Translations under genes and position numbers: made by a program | The notes under the pieces: model-generated | What the model was told of the DNA's origin: nothing | The model's input: only the letters and a program-made list of their open reading frames with translations | The model's database searches: none | Part shown: piece after piece, positions 24,858-27,011 of the stretch | Numbering within the stretch: position 1 is the first letter of the stretch | Layout: every line of letters starts with the position of its first letter | Source of the DNA: an uncultured Prevotellaceae bacterium | Lineage (GTDB): Bacteria; Bacteroidota; Bacteroidia; Bacteroidales; Bacteroidaceae | DNA: 27,011 nt | Direction of reading: 5' to 3' | Assembly (NCBI GenBank): GCA_937893145.1 | Contig: CALBJW010000054.1 | Location: 1 to 27,011, forward strand

Positions 24858-26288
24858 ATGAGTTCAGTACAAACAAACAAAATGACAAATTACCGCTGGG
24901 TGATTTGTGCCATGTTGTTCCTCGCTACAACAGTGAACTACATGGACCGTCAGGTTCTTTCTCTCACTTGGAAGGACTTTATTTCAAAAGATTTTAATTG
25001 GTCTGATGATGACTATGGTACAATTACTGCCATATTCTCCATCTTCTACGCATTCATCTCTCTCTTTGCAGGTAAGTTCATCGACTGGATGGGCACAAAG
25101 AAGGGTTACATCTGGGCTATCGTAATCTGGAGTCTCGGTGCTTGTCTCCACGCTGGTTGTGGTTGGGCAACACTCCACCTCGCAGATACTGGCTGGTTTG
25201 GTGATGCCGCTAAGGGAACATTGATGTTCACAGCTATTTCGGTTTACCTCTTCCTCGCTTGTCGTATCGTACTTGCAATGGGTGAAGCAGGTAACTTCCC
25301 TGCTGCCATCAAGGTAACAGCTGAATACTTCCCAAAGAAGGACCGCGCTTATGCAACATCAATCTTCAACGCAGGTTCATCAGTTGGTGCACTTGCAGCT
25401 CCACTTACTATTCCTATCCTCGCTGCTAAGTTGGGTTGGGAAATGGCATTCATCATCATCGGTGCTATCGGTTTCATCTGGGCTGCTGCTTGGGCATTCA
25501 TGTATGAGCACCCACATCAGTCAAAGAATGTGAACGATGCAGAGCTTGCTTACATCAACTCTGACGCTCAGACTGAAGAGGAGAAGAGCAATGCAAATGC
25601 AGCAGACGAAGGTCCTCAGCTTTCATTCGCAGACTGCTTCAAGCATCGTCAGACATGGGCATTCATCACAGGTAAGGCTCTTACTGATGGTGTATGGTGG
25701 TTCTTCCTCTTCTGGGCTCCAGCATACTTCTCAGAACTCGGTTACAAGTCGAGCACTTCTATGGGACAGATGCTTATCTTCGTACTCTATCTTATTGTTA
25801 CTGTGCTCAGTATCTATGGTGGATATGTTCCAAAGCTCTTCGTGGAAAAGATGGGTATGAACCCATACGCAGGTCGTATGCGTGCTATGCTTATCTTCGC
25901 ATTCTTCCCAATCTTCGCGATGTTTGCTCAGCCACTTTCTGGCATCAGCGTTTGGTTCCCATGTATCATCATCGGTCTTGCAGGTGCAGGTCATCAGGCT
26001 TGGTCTGCTAACCTCTACTCTACTATCGGTGATATGTTCCCAAAGAGTGCTATCGCTACTATCACAGGTATCGGTACAATGTTCGGTGGTCTTGGCTCGT
26101 TCCTCATCAACAAGGGTTCAGGTATGCTCTTCACTTACGCAGAAGGTCAGGGTTCAGCATTCTCATTCTTCGGCGTTGAAGGCAAACCAGCAGGTTACAT
26201 GATTATTTTCTGCTACTGTGCCGTTGCATATCTCATCGCATGGGTTATCATGAAGACTCTCGTTCCTAAGTACAAGCCAATCGCATAA
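24858..26288 (+). CDS. MFS transporter, hexuronate/anion:cation symporter type (ExuT-like)
   Basis: 476 residues, about 12 TM helices. NYMDRQVLSL in the first helix region, FAGKFIDWMGTKKGY in the first cytoplasmic loop, and the RIVLAMGEAGNFPAAIKVTAEYFP block (about 136-159, split here) are hallmarks of the anion:cation symporter group that includes hexuronate transporters. The central loop (about 222-260) is hydrophilic with EEEKSNANAADEG. The substrate could be a hexuronate or related sugar acid; no uronate-catabolism gene lies nearby to support it. The ATG at 24882 (MTNYRWVICAML) is an alternative start. The gene shows strong use of common codons, suggesting good expression. It ends at a clear terminator. 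Confidence 0.85.
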   Translation: MSSVQTNKMTNYRWVICAMLFLATTVNYMDRQVLSLTWKDFISKDFNWSDDDYGTITAIFSIFYAFISLFAGKFIDWMGTKKGYIWAIVIWSLGACLHAGCGWATLHLADTGWFGDAAKGTLMFTAISVYLFLACRIVLAMGEAGNFPAAIKVTAEYFPKKDRAYATSIFNAGSSVGALAAPLTIPILAAKLGWEMAFIIIGAIGFIWAAAWAFMYEHPHQSKNVNDAELAYINSDAQTEEEKSNANAADEGPQLSFADCFKHRQTWAFITGKALTDGVWWFFLFWAPAYFSELGYKSSTSMGQMLIFVLYLIVTVLSIYGGYVPKLFVEKMGMNPYAGRMRAMLIFAFFPIFAMFAQPLSGISVWFPCIIIGLAGAGHQAWSANLYSTIGDMFPKSAIATITGIGTMFGGLGSFLINKGSGMLFTYAEGQGSAFSFFGVEGKPAGYMIIFCYCAVAYLIAWVIMKTLVPKYKPIA

Positions 26289-26337
26289 GATTTACATTTT
26301 GTAAAATAAATTTGCAATTTGATATACACCAAACAAG

Positions 26338-26366
26338 GCGTTTCCCGACAAAGGAAACGCTTTTTT
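26338..26366 (+). terminator. Intrinsic terminator after the MFS gene
   Basis: GCGTTTCC (26338-26345), 7-base loop, GGAAACGC (26353-26360), then TTTTTT (26361-26366). Classic structure, 50 bases past the stop. Confidence 0.92.
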
Positions 26367-26421
26367 CATATATATATAATAATTAATTAACAAAAAGTAT
26401 TTCAGTTTCATTTATTTTATT

Positions 26422-26429
26422 TACATTTG
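26422..26429 (+). promoter_or_regulatory. -7 box of the decarboxylase operon
   Basis: TACATTTG then CATAA fits TAnnTTTG, with a TTTC about 18 bases upstream as weak -33. It leaves a leader of about 90 bases before the ATG at 26525. Confidence 0.6.
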
Positions 26430-26524
26430 CATAAAATTAGAGGTCTGTACAAGGCAAGTAAAGCCTACAGACGATATTTTTTAATGTAGAAAGATTATTA
26501 AACAAACCATACAAACAGTAAAAA

Positions 26525-26794
26525 ATGAACGATCAATTTAGTGAAGCTCTACAGCTCATGATTGTCGGCATGCTTACGGTTTTTTGCATTTTGCTTATCG
26601 TAATCGTGTTCGGTACTCTCCTCATCAAGCTTGTAAACAAGTATGCACCAGAAGAAGTGCAAACAAAGAAGTCTGTTGCCGCTGTAAACAATGCAGTTCA
26701 GCAGGTTGATGCTACAGTCAAGGCAGTTATCGATGCCACAGTAGCTCAAATCACAGGCGGCAAAGGCCGTGTTACAAAGATAACAAAGTTGTAA
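26525..26794 (+). CDS. oadG: OadG-like small membrane subunit of a sodium-pump decarboxylase
   Basis: 89 residues. One TM helix (about 10-35, LMIVGMLTVFCILLIVIVFGTLLI) is followed by a charged/Val-Ala-rich cytoplasmic part (KYAPEEVQTKK) and a basic tail (GKGRVTKITKL). This matches the gamma-chain architecture that anchors the carboxyltransferase to the membrane and helps hold the beta subunit. The next gene encodes the alpha (carboxyltransferase) subunit, which strengthens the call. The identity as oxaloacetate versus methylmalonyl-CoA decarboxylase is not settled by the sequence seen. Confidence 0.72.
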   Translation: MNDQFSEALQLMIVGMLTVFCILLIVIVFGTLLIKLVNKYAPEEVQTKKSVAAVNNAVQQVDATVKAVIDATVAQITGGKGRVTKITKL

Positions 26795-26823
26795 ACAATT
26801 AAAAATTTAAGGATAAAAAGAAA

Positions 26824-27011
26824 ATGAAAGAAGTAAAGTTCTCGTTGGTCTTCCGTGACATGTGGCAGAGCGCTGGTAAGTATCAGCCTCGCGTTGACCA
26901 GCTCGTAAAAGTTGCTCCAGCAATCATTAAGATGGGTTGCTTCGACCGTGTAGAAACTAACGGTGGTGGTTTTGAGCAGGTAAACCTCCTCTATGGAGAA
27001 AATCCAAATAA
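26824..27011 (+). CDS. oadA: Oxaloacetate decarboxylase-type alpha (carboxyltransferase) subunit, partial
   Basis: Starts at ATG 26824, 29 bases after the OadG-like gene, and runs off the window. The 62 residues seen are MKEVKFSLVFRDMWQSAGKY, then VDQLVKVAPAIIKMGCFDRVETNGG and YGENPN. The MGCFDRVETNGGG segment resembles the start of the HMGL-like carboxyltransferase barrel (GxxxxEvxGG pattern) in OadA/PycB proteins. The biotin-acceptor region would be outside. Co-transcription with the OadG-like gene is very likely. Confidence 0.78.
   Translation, partial: MKEVKFSLVFRDMWQSAGKYQPRVDQLVKVAPAIIKMGCFDRVETNGGGFEQVNLLYGENPN

Overview
The window looks like chromosomal DNA from a Bacteroidales bacterium, most likely a Prevotella-type organism. 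I base this on: a type III glutamine synthetase; lysine/peptidoglycan synthesis through DapL; two large outer-membrane proteins of the CarboxypepD_reg-like plus OMP_b-brl_3 architecture; an anti-sigma protein ending in a DUF4974-like domain; a secreted TonB_C/lipocalin-like protein; almost no Shine-Dalgarno sequences; and repeated TAnnTTTG boxes, the Bacteroidetes -7 promoter element. The genus is an inference.

Left part (1-9.6 kb), mostly minus strand. The 5' part of murF runs off the left edge. A minus-strand dapF-dapL-glnN cluster follows, making meso-diaminopimelate and assimilating ammonia. A plus-strand gene for a tandem carboxymuconolactone-decarboxylase (CMD) protein is bracketed by two copies of a fold-back repeat whose arms are built from RAGTGAA heptamers. 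Next come ispE (isoprenoid precursor synthesis) and dnaB (replicative helicase).

Middle (9.6-17 kb), mostly plus strand. The 422-bp dnaB upstream region carries six 9-mers related to TTATCAACA, spaced about one helical turn apart. They resemble degenerate DnaA boxes, and gene orientation switches here. To the right are an orphan outer-membrane barrel protein with a 66-residue Gly/Arg-rich tail and a compact, AT-rich signalling cassette. The cassette holds an ECF sigma factor, a very small membrane anti-sigma candidate reduced to a TM segment plus a DUF4974-like domain, and an STN-bearing outer-membrane receptor.

Right part (17-27 kb). dapA (minus, with a clear intrinsic terminator) and ligA (plus) diverge from a shared promoter region. 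A second ECF operon on the minus strand holds a sigma factor, a single-TM protein and a secreted TonB_C protein with lipocalin-like repeats. A nitroreductase follows. A plus-strand operon from a near-consensus promoter then encodes a stand-alone copy of what looks like the C-terminal part of a class II ribonucleotide reductase, FolB and an MFS hexuronate-type transporter, ending at a strong terminator. The window closes with the start of a sodium-pump decarboxylase operon (OadG-like, then a partial OadA-like subunit).

Most of the window is ordinary core metabolism. The parts most worth following up are the phased 9-mer array, the fold-back repeat pair, the two minimal ECF systems and the stand-alone reductase-tail gene. 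I saw no tRNA, rRNA, CRISPR array or transposase gene.
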